From: Thamnocephalis sphaerospora
Taxonomy: Eukaryota > Zoopagomycota > Zoopagomycetes > Zoopagales > Sigmoideomycetaceae
Assembly (NCBI GenBank): GCA_003614735.1
Contig: KZ992431.1
Coordinates: 1-64,000, forward strand
Length of the DNA: 64,000 nucleotides
Reading direction: 5' to 3'
Under the pieces are notes generated by a model. It made no database searches. It was not told the DNA's origin and saw only the letters and a list, made by a program, of their open reading frames with translations. Positions within the stretch are counted from its first letter, which is position 1. Each line of letters opens with the position of its first letter. Position numbers and translations under genes: made by a program. This document shows, piece by piece, positions 1 to 10,412 of this stretch.

Positions 1-70
1 CTGACGCGAGAACGCGGCTTTCGAAAACCACCTTCTCGCGCCCTGGCCCTCCGCCGCTGTCAAAGACGAA
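1..70 (+). repeat. Diverged 70-nt repeat, copy A (upstream of tRNA-Ala)
   Basis: This segment aligns without gaps to 55597-55666, with 50 of 70 positions identical. Sixteen of the 20 differences are transitions. Both copies lie on the same strand, upstream of a tRNA gene (110 nt before tRNA-Ala here). The best-conserved core is around 47-70 (21 of 24 identical). The open frame here continues to a TGA at 162-164, but the differences do not favour third codon positions in the two frames I checked, so a nucleotide repeat is more likely than a conserved protein. The copy may extend left of the window. Confidence 0.5.
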
Positions 71-179
71 CCATTGGCAGCGCAGGCTGAACCAGCTCAA
101 CAAAAAAACGCGCGCAGGATATAATCTAAAATATTTTGTATTGGACAAACTTTCTAATTTTTGAGCGCCTTCAAGTGAT

Positions 180-252
180 GGGGGTGTAGCTCAAATGGTA
201 GAGCGCTCGCTTCGCATGCGAGAAGTACTGGGATCGATACCCAGCTCCTCCA
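180..252 (+). tRNA. tRNA-Ala (anticodon CGC)
   Basis: A 73-nt cloverleaf with no intron. The anticodon stem CTCGC/GCGAG closes a TTCGCAT loop, giving anticodon CGC. The acceptor stem carries the G3:U70 wobble pair that marks alanine tRNAs, with discriminator A. The T arm is CTGGG/CCCAG. One oddity is a U6:U67 mismatch in the acceptor stem. A T4 run at about 258-261 can serve as the Pol III terminator. Confidence 0.95.
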
Positions 253-629
253 CATTGTTTTGTTACACAATGGCTTGAGTCTAAGAGTTCCGCGACTCGA
301 CGATCGCTCGCACACATTTTGCTCATCCAATGTCGCTATTCTTGTCCACGTCGATGTTTTGCCAACTTGGACACGTTCTCTAGCAGCTATGCTGCAGTTA
401 CTTGATTCTGTTGACGCGCAGCCTTGAACAGCCACAGGCATTGATCGATGTCAACAAGTGCGCCGCGATTGTGACCATGCTCTTGTTCTCTTGCACTGCT
501 ATTTTTCCACTAAAAATGAATGCTCTTTGTCTTGCACTTCAATTCACTTGGACGCGGGCGTTAAAGGTGCTATAGCTTACATTATCCAACTTTATTGTCG
601 ATGCGGTGCCAGTTCTGCCAAATATCTGC
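253..629. other. Intergenic, no gene seen
   Basis: Between the tRNA terminator and the 3' end of MAD1. Only short frames in both strands; no domain, RNA fold or repeat was recognised. Confidence 0.5.
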
Positions 630-3600
630 TTAAAACGACCCAAGACTAGTGCTGTCATTGGCCATATCCATCGTTCGCATGCCGACAATGGCGCCATTAC
701 CGCTCTGGCGTGTAACCAACTCGAGTGTGACTGCGCTTAAAAAGGCTGGAATCGAGCCACGTTCCGCAACCCACACGCGAATGTGCTGTGCAAGGCTGCG
801 GGCAAACACGTCATTACCACTACCTAGCAGTTCCATCGTGCCATGATCGTCTTCGTCGCTGCGAAACAGAAACGAGTCGTCGTCGCGGCTGGCATATGCT
901 GATGTTAGGCGCACGCGACCATTCTCAAGAAAATCCAACTTGTAGCCCAAGAGACTGTACACTGCTTCGCGGAATTCACGCCCTTTGGCTGCAAACACCT
1001 ATTGCGTGGCAGGTGAGCGTGCAGCCGGCCATTGGGCCATTTCACAAACATACCTCTTTGAGTCGCTGCATACGCTTGTTCTTGACAGCCAGCTGCTCTT
1101 CGAGCTGCCGCAATTCCTGCTGCGCATTGAGTAGGCATTGTCGCGGCACCACATCGCCTGTAGCGGTCGATTCTGCTGCATGCGCCATCACATCAGCGTT
1201 TACTGGTGCGCCACTTGCTTGAAGGGCCTCTAGCTGATTGAGCAATTGCTGGTTTTCCTCTTTCAGTGCCTTGAATGCGTTCTCACGAATACCAAAGTCC
1301 CGCTTTGCTGGATTGTCGACAAACTGTAGAACCTAATATGCCAATCACTAACGGTGTGAACAGGCTGTCGATACGCTACACGCATTGTTACAGCTGCTCA
1401 CCCGAGTAGTTTTTCGGTCGTAGTCACCGCGGCCGAGCGCCTGTTCCAGAGCACCTACTTCACGGTCAAGCGACTCGGTCTGCCTTTGTAGTGATGCGTT
1501 CTCTTTTCTCAGTTTCTCTAGCTCTGTTGAAAGCCCAGTGAGTGTTTGCGCGCAGCTATGCTATCCGGCAAGACTCACCTGCTTGCAGCGTCTCCTTTTC
1601 GTCCGCGCTACTAGATTTAGATGCATCTGCATCTTTGATTGGTGTTGCCTCAGGTGCCGATGCTTTTTGGTCTAAGCGTTGCTTGTACTCGTCTAGAAGC
1701 TGCTCAAGCTGTTCGATACGTGCTGTCTTTTGTGCATCATAGTTGCCAGCCATGTGTGTGGCTTCCTCCAAGTCGTACGATTTCTGAAGAAATGGCATTA
1801 GCTTTCCATGTGAAACGACGGTAAAGCAATTGCAGAGAGCGACCTACCAGCTGTTCGCGCAGGAATGCCACCTCCTTTTGGGCGAGTACTTTGGTGTGCT
1901 GATATCGCTTGAGCTCGCGCTGATCCTGCTCGCGTTCTGCCTCAACTGCACGACAGCGCTGCTCTAGTTCTGCAACCTGATGGTATAATGTCCGGTGCAG
2001 CCTAGTCAGCGATTGCTCTTTAAAAGCTTGCAACATGCCAATTTGCTGTGCCTACCTGGGCCTCGGCACTGGCAAGTGCAGTCTCACTGCGCCGCAATTC
2101 GGCTTGCAGAGCACCTTGACGCTCGGTTAGCGATGCCAGCTGGAAGCGCTGCGACGCCAGTGCAGCGCTCATTTTGTATGGTGAATCAATGCTTGCGTCG
2201 CCAGCTTGCGTGCTTGAAAAGCCGGCCCTATTGTCATAATGCGTTAATACGCCGCGCTGGTGCATGCACCACACCGGCGCCTACCATTCCTCCTTTTCCT
2301 TTCGCAACATAATGCATTCGGCTTCCAGTTCATCGCAGCGCTGGCGATATGCATCTACCTGTGCTGCACGGGCTTCCAGTCGCAGCTTCTCCTCCTCAAG
2401 CACTGCTACGTCACGATGCTTAACTCGCAGTTGCTCCAACTCCCTTGTCAACTTGCGGTTCCTCTCTTCCAACGCTTGAACTTGCGATGTCTGATCTAGA
2501 GCACAATGTAAGACAACATAACGACGGTGCACAGTGATGCTGTGTTCCATTACTCACTGCGTAGCTGCGCTGCTGCCACATCTGCATCATCACCACCCTC
2601 GCCACTGACGCGAAGCCGCTGTAGGGCCTGTTCTGCTTTTGCCAATGCCTCGTGTGCCTCCTCTTCTCGACGCTTATTTGTGTCTGCAATTTGCATTTGC
2701 TGCTGAAGCTACAGTGCAGCGTGGTGGGTATTAGCACCTGTTGTCGTAGCATGTACGCCAAGTAGTATGTCGTTTCACCTGACTACGGGAGGCCGCCAGC
2801 TGATCTTCCAGCCCGGAAACCTTAGTTTGTAGCATGCGAAGCTGATGACTCGTTCCGCTTTCCCTGGCACGCTGCGCCTCTTGCATCTCGTGCAACTGCT
2901 CGGAAATGCGGGCATTCTCTCGTTGCTGCTTCAGCATCGCGGCGTTCTTCTCAGCCTGTGCGACGCAAACATATCGATGTTGGCGGTAAACTCGTGTTGC
3001 GACGATGGTCGACACTCACCTGCATCTGCTCCAGCTCGTCTTTACTTTGCCGAAGCAGCGTGTCGGCTTCATTGGCACGATCGAAAAGGTACCGGCGGTC
3101 CGTTTCCAGTTTCTGCAGCCGTCCTAGACCGTGTCAGCAAAGATATACAAAGTTCACTGTGTGCAGCGCTGATCACCTCAATGCGCTGTATTTTCTCCTT
3201 GAGCTGCTGCTGTAGACGCTGCGCAAATGTCGCTGCTTCGGTCAACTTTCGCTCTGCCTCGCTGCGCTGCATTGCTAGCTGATATGCAAGATCGCTCGCT
3301 TTGTTGCGAGCTTCAAGTGCCTCCAAATCTGCACATGCGCCAACCGGTCAGCTGTTTCGGTGCTCCGTATGTCTAGACGATCAAGTAGCCACCTTTCCTG
3401 CCAGCGCCGGTACCAGATGGTGACGCACTATCCGAGCGTGATGCTTCCGCTCTCTCTGCGTTTGACTTCTCGGTCGTCAATTGGCGCTGAGACGCCAAAT
3501 GTGCGCTGGTCGAGCGGTCAGGCGAGCCCACTGCCTGCATAACATTGCGCATGTTACCATCCGCAGCGCTGGCATTTACGCAAACAGCATGGTCTTACTG

Positions 3601-3949
3601 CATCAAGCCAGCGTGCGACGCGAGCAGAATCCAGTAGGCTTGTATCAGGTAGGTCTCGTCGTCCAGGCGTCGGCGCTACGACACTGTGCAGCATCGATGG
3701 CCGGTGCACTGTAGCGGGATACCCTGAGGCGTGCAGCGCCGTCGGTGCCCTTGGTCGTGCTACCGTGGCCAGCGGCCGACGAGCAGCGGTGGTTGGTGCG
3801 CCAGTGTAGCTGGAGAGAGAGGCGCTTGGCGGCGCGTTCTCATCATTCTTCGAAGCCGCCGACGCAGGCGTGGCTACTAGAAACGGATTGTCCGCGCGAG
3901 GATCGCAGACCGCGCTTGCAGTGCGATGTCGCTTTGACGGCGGATTCAT
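630..3949 (-). CDS. MAD1: Spindle assembly checkpoint protein MAD1
   Basis: Mad1 is the coiled-coil kinetochore protein that recruits Mad2 and so starts the mitotic checkpoint signal. The gene is broken by about ten short introns; the pieces encode an S/T/P-rich N-terminus (start ATG at 3949) followed by long heptad-rich coiled coil. Family hallmarks are visible near the C-terminus: an LGRGDYD motif, then a VLQF..NPAKRDFGIRENAF segment, then KNKRMQRLKEV containing the RLK motif known to bind Bub1. The last exon (630-998) ends in the globular C-terminal domain with SIPAFLSAVTLEL, as in the Mad1 RWD-like head. The neighbour upstream is divergent, with a 572-bp shared promoter region. Exon borders are inferred; the identification is firm. 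Confidence 0.9.
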
Positions 3950-4521
3950 TGCGTCTGTGGGCGCGCACGTTGGTGCGCGTGCGTGTCTACGTGTGCGTAC
4001 GCGCGTTCAGGCGTCGGTCGACTCGCGTGTGCCAGGAAGTAAGCGATGATACCTGTCCTGTCAGCAGCTCCAAGCACTGTTGTGCCGCACTGGACTCGAG
4101 CAGATCCGGACTCGAATCCGTTTGAGCCAAGCTCAGGACGGCCAAATATAGCCGCGCATTGTAAGAGATAACGCACCAATGGGCGGTACACATGATTGGG
4201 GCGGAGAGTGATGACGCAACGCGTGTAGCGAATGTGGCAAGGACACACCTTTACCGGCGTGGTTGGGTTTGCCAAGCGCGACGCAAGGGAAACCACCACG
4301 ATGCCGTGCCGTGGGTAGTGCAGCAGGCCAGCGGTGATAGAACTAGCGAGAACAAGGCTAGCCACAGCGACTGGCATGTATAAAATGCACACACTCTACC
4401 GCATTGCCGAGCCCTAATCCTTACCACATCTTCTCATCCCCATCTGCTCTACTGTATTGCACCGCCAGCACGCCGTACCGGCAACGTACCTACCACCACC
4501 ACTACCACCTTAACCGTCATC
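3950..4521. promoter_or_regulatory. Divergent promoter region MAD1 / Q-N-rich gene
   Basis: 572 bp between two divergent start codons. It contains a TATA box (see 4379-4385) oriented to the right-hand gene. No convincing coding exon was found. Confidence 0.5.
4379..4385 (+). promoter_or_regulatory. TATA box of the Q/N-rich gene
   Basis: TATAAAA lies 137-143 nt before the ATG at 4522, a plausible distance with a short 5' leader. The leader after it is C/A-rich. Confidence 0.5.
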
Positions 4522-4699
4522 ATGTCCGAGCAGGATCTCCGTTACCAGCAGCAGCAGCAGGAGTACATGCTGAAGCAGCAGCAGCAGCAGGCTGAGCTTA
4601 ACAACCAGTGGCAGAAGCAGCAGCAGGACTACATTAACCAGCAGGTCCAGAACCAGTACGGCGGTCAATCTGGTCAGAGCAATAACAACAACAATAACA

Positions 4700-4738
<39 letters not shown>

Positions 4739-5106
4739 CCTACGGCAGCCAGGAGAATCCGAACCAGAACCAGAACCAGGAGCAGCAGCAAGAGGAGAGC
4801 CATGGCCTCAGCGCCGGCAAGGTTGCCGCTATTGCCGCCGGCACTGGTCTGGCCGGTGCTCTTGTCGGTGGTCTCATCGGCAAGGCCGTAGGCCAAAAGA
4901 AGGAGGAGAAGAAGCACCGCGAGGAGGAGGAGTCTCGCCAGAGCAGTCACGGCACCAGCAGCTACACCACCTCCACTCGTGGTGATGGCCGGACCCAGGT
5001 CCGCACCGAGACCTACACCAGCAGCAGCCACGGTCAAAGCAGCTACAGCGATCGCCACTCTGATGAGCGCCGTTCCGATGAGCGCCGCTCCGACAACCGC
5101 TACTAA
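4522..5106 (+). CDS. Q/N-rich prion-like protein with glycine zipper
   Basis: Single-exon protein of 194 aa, not recognised as a named family. Residues 1-95 are glutamine/asparagine rich, with a run of seven Asn followed by twelve Gln, and NQ repeats, resembling a yeast prion-like domain. Residues about 96-124 form a glycine zipper (GTGLAGALVGGLIGKAVG), a small hydrophobic helix able to pack against membrane or self-assemble. The C-terminal third is charged and S/T/R-rich and ends in three SDERR/SDNR-type repeats. Fungal glycine-zipper proteins of this shape exist but have no assigned role. The start is supported by the TATA box and by the open frame beginning there. An opposite-strand frame over 4510-5058 is a codon-repeat shadow. 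Confidence 0.85.
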
Positions 5107-5590
5107 GCCCTAGCGCGTGTCTCCGCCTCGCGCTACTGCATTTGCAAGTAAACCCTGTTCCTATGTAATGCGATGGATTGCGTCGTTTTCGACGACATGA
5201 CGCGATCCGTGTTGGCGATAACACGCCTTGTTCCTGGGTTATGAGAGCTGATCGATACGAGGTATCCATTTTGGTCAAAGGCGCCATGACGGCCGCAGCA
5301 ATGTTAAGGCGCTGTGGGCAGGTGGCACAAGGAAATATGTCCAGGCCTAATCACATGCCACCGCGTTGCATGCGGTGTACCATTCTGATCTGTATACTGG
5401 CCAAGCCTGTTATCGCCGACGCTCGTGTCTGTGGGCTATCTGTGCTGCCCGTGTCTGTCCGACAGAACGCGCGCGCGCACCTGCTCAGTGCCCGAAATTG
5501 CCACTAAACTACAGAATTAGGAACGTGTGCGAAAGGGATCCGGCTGCGTGATCGGTTTAATAGTATACACACGGTCATCGGCCATGCGTG
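5107..5590. other. Intergenic, convergent 3' ends
   Basis: Lies between the 3' ends of the Q/N-rich gene and the phosphatase. No gene, RNA or repeat was recognised. Confidence 0.5.
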
Positions 5591-6634
5591 TCATGCTTTA
5601 GGCGCCGTCTGATACCCTTGTAAGCACGCGTTAGCGATCTGTTGCCCATACGTACACGCTTGTGTTGCTATTTCGCACAAGCTCCGCTCTAGTAACGTAC
5701 ACATGAATACGATATCGTCATCGGTCTCCTGCTCATCCTTCTCTGCCTCGGCCGCATCCCCGGTGACCATGCTTTCGCCTGCAACTTTGCCCACCTGTCT
5801 GCATTTCATGCATCTTATTAGCTCCATAACGTCATCTCCACTGCTGCTTACTCACTGCTCCGCGCGCCTCCGTTCCTGCACATTCGTGTCTCTCATCGTC
5901 TGCAGTCGTGTCATCAGATCCCGATACTGCTCGCTAGACTCGTCAACTTGATAGCCGAGCTTTTCGTACAGCTGCAGCTGATAGATGAACCCAATGTTGG
6001 GTCTGCAGTGCCCTTTTGCGTCAGCAAATGAGCTTGTAAACTGTTACAGAGCCATGGGCCTACCTGATAATGCTGCGCGCTTTTGCAACAATATCCCAGG
6101 ACTCGGCCACAGTCAGCTGTCGCTTCCACATCAAGTATGCAATCACCAGCGTAGCACTGCGAGACACGCCAGCCATGCTATCATAGCGCAGCATCAGTGA
6201 TAGAATGCTACAGCTCGATTGCAAACATTGCCGACCCACCAGTGTACTAGCACCTTTCCGCCGCTTGCAATGCCAGCGTCGATGAACTGGTGCGTCTCCG
6301 AAAAATGCACCATCAAGTTGGACGATGCATTGTCAATCAGCGTGATCACCTTGTACTGATAATCCTACGTAGCTTCGCAGTGAGCTGGCATAGTCCAACG
6401 TCGCAGTGCCGGTCGTGCTCACTTCAGGATACTGCGCTTTCTCAAAGTGCGTCACCTGGAGAATATGCGTGATGCCGTATTCAGACAGAATTCTCCTGTT
6501 CTTGGCGGAGAAATGGCTGCACACCCTGCGATGAGCAGTGTATACGCAAGCTGAGTCGGTATACTGAGTGCCTACCTGCCCAGGTACAGTCCGGGTATTA
6601 CTTCGTTTGTCTGAAAGAGTGCGCCTAGACTCAT
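5591..6634 (-). CDS. Dual-specificity protein phosphatase
   Basis: A cysteine-based phosphatase of the DUSP family, which removes phosphate from Tyr and Ser/Thr of protein substrates. Exons can be joined from ATG 6634: NEVIPGLYLG (family N-terminal motif), YGITHILQVTHF, then the signature VHCMAGVSRSAT, giving the HCX5R loop with catalytic Cys and Arg, then PNIGFIYQLQLYEKLGY, as in DUSPs. The intron before the loop splits the catalytic Cys codon (TG|C). The last exon encodes a Cys-bearing, acidic tail of about 75 aa (CMKC near its start). This is too short and lacks the remaining ligands of the YVH1/DUSP12 zinc domain, so I do not call it YVH1. The 118-bp gap to the upstream same-strand WD gene is very short. 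Substrate unknown. Confidence 0.85.
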
Positions 6635-6752
6635 GACTGCGCTGGTTTGTGCGAATGAGCAGATGGAATACGCGAGCTGGACAACTAGTGCAAAGATGGC
6701 GATGACGACAAGAAAAGTGGAGTCACACAGGCACGGTTTACTAAAGGAGCGC

Positions 6753-8425
6753 TCATGAGAGAAGCCAAACGGCGATACGCCCGTCCTTGCCACCAGTGGC
6801 AAGCATGCGCTGGTCTTGCCTACTGCGCGCTGCAGCACGGCGTAATAGACCGGTTTGGGATGTGAGAGTAGCGACGGTGGCTGCTTGGTGTGTTGTGGCA
6901 AAGGCCAGTACGCGTACACTTTCTCGATGATACGTAAGCGTTGCACGCAGCTGCATACTGGGGGTGCTATAGACACGCACGCTGGTAGTGTAGTGTCTAT
7001 GGTTAACAGAGTGCTATTGCGGTGTTCCTGTACGGTACTTGCCTGCCATCCCAGCAAGCAAATGCGACAACATTGCCGTCATCGCGACAGGCAACATCCG
7101 ATACACCTCCTGCCGTAGCGGCTCGAGTGTACGATACTGCTGGCTGTGTTGCACCGATAGTATATTAGCACACGATAATGCGGCGAATGTGCGGTCTTGA
7201 TCCTTACTAGAAATGGTGGCGTGTCTGCGGCGGAGGCGACTTTTCCTGCCGTCTCCCAGCTTACACAACCTAAACGTGATCCAGCGGTGCCGGTGTAAAC
7301 GCAGCCTAACATACTGGCTGTATCCAGCGCCATTACTGTGTATTCCAGCTACACATTAGTGGGATGGAATGCTCTGTAATTTGTATTTCCGTACCTGGCT
7401 CTTTATGAACGTTGATGCGCCAGCTTAGTGCCGGCAGAGCTTCATCTATCCATTGCCATAGCGCTACGCTACCATCCTCGTAGCCTAGCAGCAGATGTAC
7501 TCCGCAAAGTGGCGCGACGGCATTTTTCTGCCACGTGGACGGTTGGAAAAGTGCGCTAGAGGTGCACATGCCTGTGGAAGGTGAGATTAGTCCAGACACG
7601 CTGCTCTCTATTAGTTCTTCTCACTGCTTACCGGTTGGTCGAGCATCTTTGGGCAGCGCACCAGCAGTGGCCGGATGGAAGACTATAGATGTCCACCTGT
7701 GCGTACCATGGCCATTAATGATGATCAAGCACCAGCAACAGCCGCGCTCACCTTTGCCGCATCTTTTGCGGCTATCACCGCCATCAGCCAGGTATCGCTA
7801 GTATCATCTACATGCTATGGGTCAAGATATTGCGGCGCGGACATTTGACCATCTTGCATTGCCTACCAATAGATTGCGCGCTCTGCATTATGGCAGCACG
7901 ACAAAAGCTGGTGGCGTTTGTGGCTACTTGACATACTAGCATCGGTGGCTTGGTGCGACGAGTATCTGTTGTTGCTAGCGACTGGCCACCTTGATGCGTG
8001 TCTGGCTCACGATCCACAAGTCGCCAGAGACAAGCGCGGTGATCACGACCATGCCTATACACATTGCTAAGCACCATTTGACTGCTCAACGCGTAGATAC
8101 AGCGACAATCGATACGCACGTCAACAGCAGCTCAGCGTCCAGGCTAGCAAGCGTCAGCACACCGCCTTCGTGGATGCGCATGTGACGCACTGGTCGGCGC
8201 GTTTTTAGGTCCCATGCCAGCACCACACCGTCGGCATCTCTAGCTTGATTGCGTGTTGGTAAGGTAATTAGCGCGTGGTCGTAAACGCTTCATGCACAGT
8301 CGAGCCCACCCCGAATACAGTCTGTCGCCTGCAGCGGAAAAGTCGAGCGCTGCCAGCTCAGCGGTGTGACCGCGGAGCACAAAGTTGGGCAGCGGTGATG
8401 CTTGCGTGTGGCTTGCAGCCGTCAT
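6753..8425 (-). CDS. ASA1: WD-repeat protein similar to ASA1 / GNB1L
   Basis: WD40 beta-propeller protein. From ATG 8425 the first exon gives PNFVLRGHTAELAALDF, then after an intron DADGVVLAWDLKTRRPV, the N-terminal pattern of ASTRA-associated protein 1 and its animal counterpart GNB1L. Later exons give LLGYEDGSVALW and, at the end, LATGGKDGRIAVW, the last blade of such proteins. Asa1 works with the TTT/ASTRA group that helps mature PIKK kinases such as TOR and Mec1/ATR. The middle exons are interrupted by several introns and were not all joined. The start is divergent from the alpha/beta hydrolase, 317 bp away. WD family certain, orthology likely. Confidence 0.75.
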
Positions 8426-8742
8426 AACACTAGGGTGAGCAATGAGTGGGATGCATGCGTGATAAACACGTTGATACGAATCTACACCATTAGACGCACC
8501 ACTGCTGGCTAGTACTGTGTCAGGCTGATCTGTCCACCAAGTGCTGCTCCGTTTTGGAGTACGCAGCGTGTCGTCAGTGCATGTCCTGGTCATTTGCATT
8601 TCCAGTCGTGAGAATGCTGGCTGACCGGACAAATATAGTGGTCGGCTTTACGGAACAAGAAAGTGCCGCGCTGTCCAGTCGGACGAGCTCATTTGCCGCT
8701 GCATACCTGTCTTCACCTCGCCAACGTACTGTACAGAGCAGC
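8426..8742. promoter_or_regulatory. Divergent promoter region ASA1 / hydrolase
   Basis: 317 bp between divergent start codons. Frames run through it on both strands, so the true starts could lie slightly inside; no TATA box is evident. Confidence 0.4.
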
Positions 8743-10159
8743 ATGCTGACCGCAACTTCAGCCGTCAAATTTGTGCCGGCCGCCGCCCAAGAGCTGCAGA
8801 TTGCCTATCGCCACTACGCGCTAAACTCCAGCGCTGGTGTCGCCAAGTCGCCCACACTGGTAGTGGCACATGCGACGGGTCTGTGTAAGGAAGTGTACGC
8901 ACCGCTGCTTGAGCAGCTCAAGACGGTGCAAGGCGATGCTTTTGCGTTAGACTCGCGGAATCATGGCGATAGCGGTACAGCCAACCTAGAGCTGTTGGAG
9001 AGTGGCCACGCAACCGCTGGTAAGTGCCTGCTCTGAGACGTTTACTCATGGTGATGCTCACATGGCGACTGTGCAGAGTCTTTCCTGGACAACGCGCGTG
9101 ACATCCTCGCTTTGATCGATGCTCTCAAGCTGACTGCCAAGCGGCCACTGATCGGCATGGGACACTCTGTAGGCGCTGCTGGCATGTAAGTGTTTGTCGG
9201 CGCAGGCAGTCATAGCCATCCAAGCGACTAACGTGCAGCGTTGCAATAGGCTATTTGCCGAAATTATGCGCCCAAACACCTTTGATGCCATTGTAGCCAT
9301 CGATCCGATCATATCGACCGTCGACCTGGACAAAGTGGCGCAGGGCGTCGCTGCTCCGGATGGCTCTGCCACGGGTCTTGATGTGGCCCACACCGTGATA
9401 AACCGTAAGGCTACGTGGAAGAGTCGGTACGTCCGAGAAACATCTGCTGCGCGGTGATGTAGACCGCTGACTATAATGCGCGATGTGATAGAGACGAGGC
9501 ACGCGCACACCTGGCCGGTCGTGGCATGTACACCGGATGGTGTCCACAGGCTATGGATGCCTTTCTGGTATGCGGACGGCTTTCCTGCACGCTCGCTGCT
9601 GGCTTGCTAACAATCCACAATGTCCGCAGAACTATGGCCTTCGCGATCTGGAGGACGGCGCTGGGGTCACGCTCAAGTGCACGCCCAAGCAGGAGGCAGT
9701 GAGTAGTCTAGTGTGGCATGGCCAATAACGTTTGTTCTAATGGCATTGTGATGAACACGCCAGCACTCTTTTCTGTCGGGTGCACACTATCCGTATCTAA
9801 TCTTCCAGCGTCTTCATGAAATTCGCATTCCAATCTTGTTTATTGGCTCGGAAGGCTCCGAATTCATGTGGGTGCTCGACAGTGCCCTGTGTACGTAGCC
9901 TATACTAACTTGCTCGATGCAGCCCGCCCAAGAACATTAAGGAAATTGCCATGCAGTGCCAGCGTCAAGAATGCGTAATCCTGCCACGACTGCGGCACAT
10001 GATGCCTCACGAGGACCCAAAGGCAGTCGGTAGGTGACTGTGTCTGCAGCACATGCTGGCATTTACTGATCCATGTCATCTACACATATAGCAAGCGCAA
10101 TTGACCAGTTTCTTCGACGCTTCAACAGCAATGCTGGTGTTGCAACGGCCAAGATGTAA
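8743..10159 (+). CDS. Alpha/beta hydrolase
   Basis: Serine hydrolase fold enzyme of about 320 aa encoded in about seven exons. Visible landmarks: LVVAHATG after the first strand (oxyanion region), DSRNHGDS, then the nucleophile elbow MGHSVGAAG (GxSxG), acid strand IPILFIGSE, and HMMPHEDPKAV bearing the likely catalytic His near the end. The arrangement resembles fungal peroxisomal/toxin-pathway-type hydrolases of the Lpx1 group, but the C-terminus (TAKM) is not a peroxisomal PTS1 signal, so location is unknown. ATG 8743 was chosen because it begins just before the conserved part and leaves room for a divergent promoter. An upstream start at 8554 stays in frame and cannot be excluded. Substrate unknown. 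Confidence 0.8.
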
Positions 10160-10412
10160 TGTAATAAATGGCCACATCTTGCAGACTGCTGCAAGTACGG
10201 CCTTTTACTGTAATGACTACCGGTCGACAAACCATTAGGTCCTTGTTTGTCCAATCAGCATTGACCAGGCATAGACCGCATCAAGCCGTTCCGACAAAAG
10301 CCGCAACCCAGGCGATGCTTCGATACGCGCCGCCAGTGCAGGCTCCAAGGTGGACGGTGCAGCTGCTGTGATGTCAGGCGTATCTAAATATAATGATCAT
10401 GGCGTTAATATT

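Noticed and set aside
1-70. Repeat-induced point mutation as the cause of the transition differences
   Set aside because: Most but not all changes go one way and only two copies are visible. The data do not separate this from ordinary drift.
4510-5058. Leucine/valine-rich minus-strand frame of 182 aa
   Set aside because: CAG/AAC codon runs of the real Q/N gene read as Leu/Val on the other strand.
5591-5827. YVH1/DUSP12 zinc-binding domain at the phosphatase C-terminus
   Set aside because: Only one CxxC is seen and the remaining ligands and the usual length are missing.
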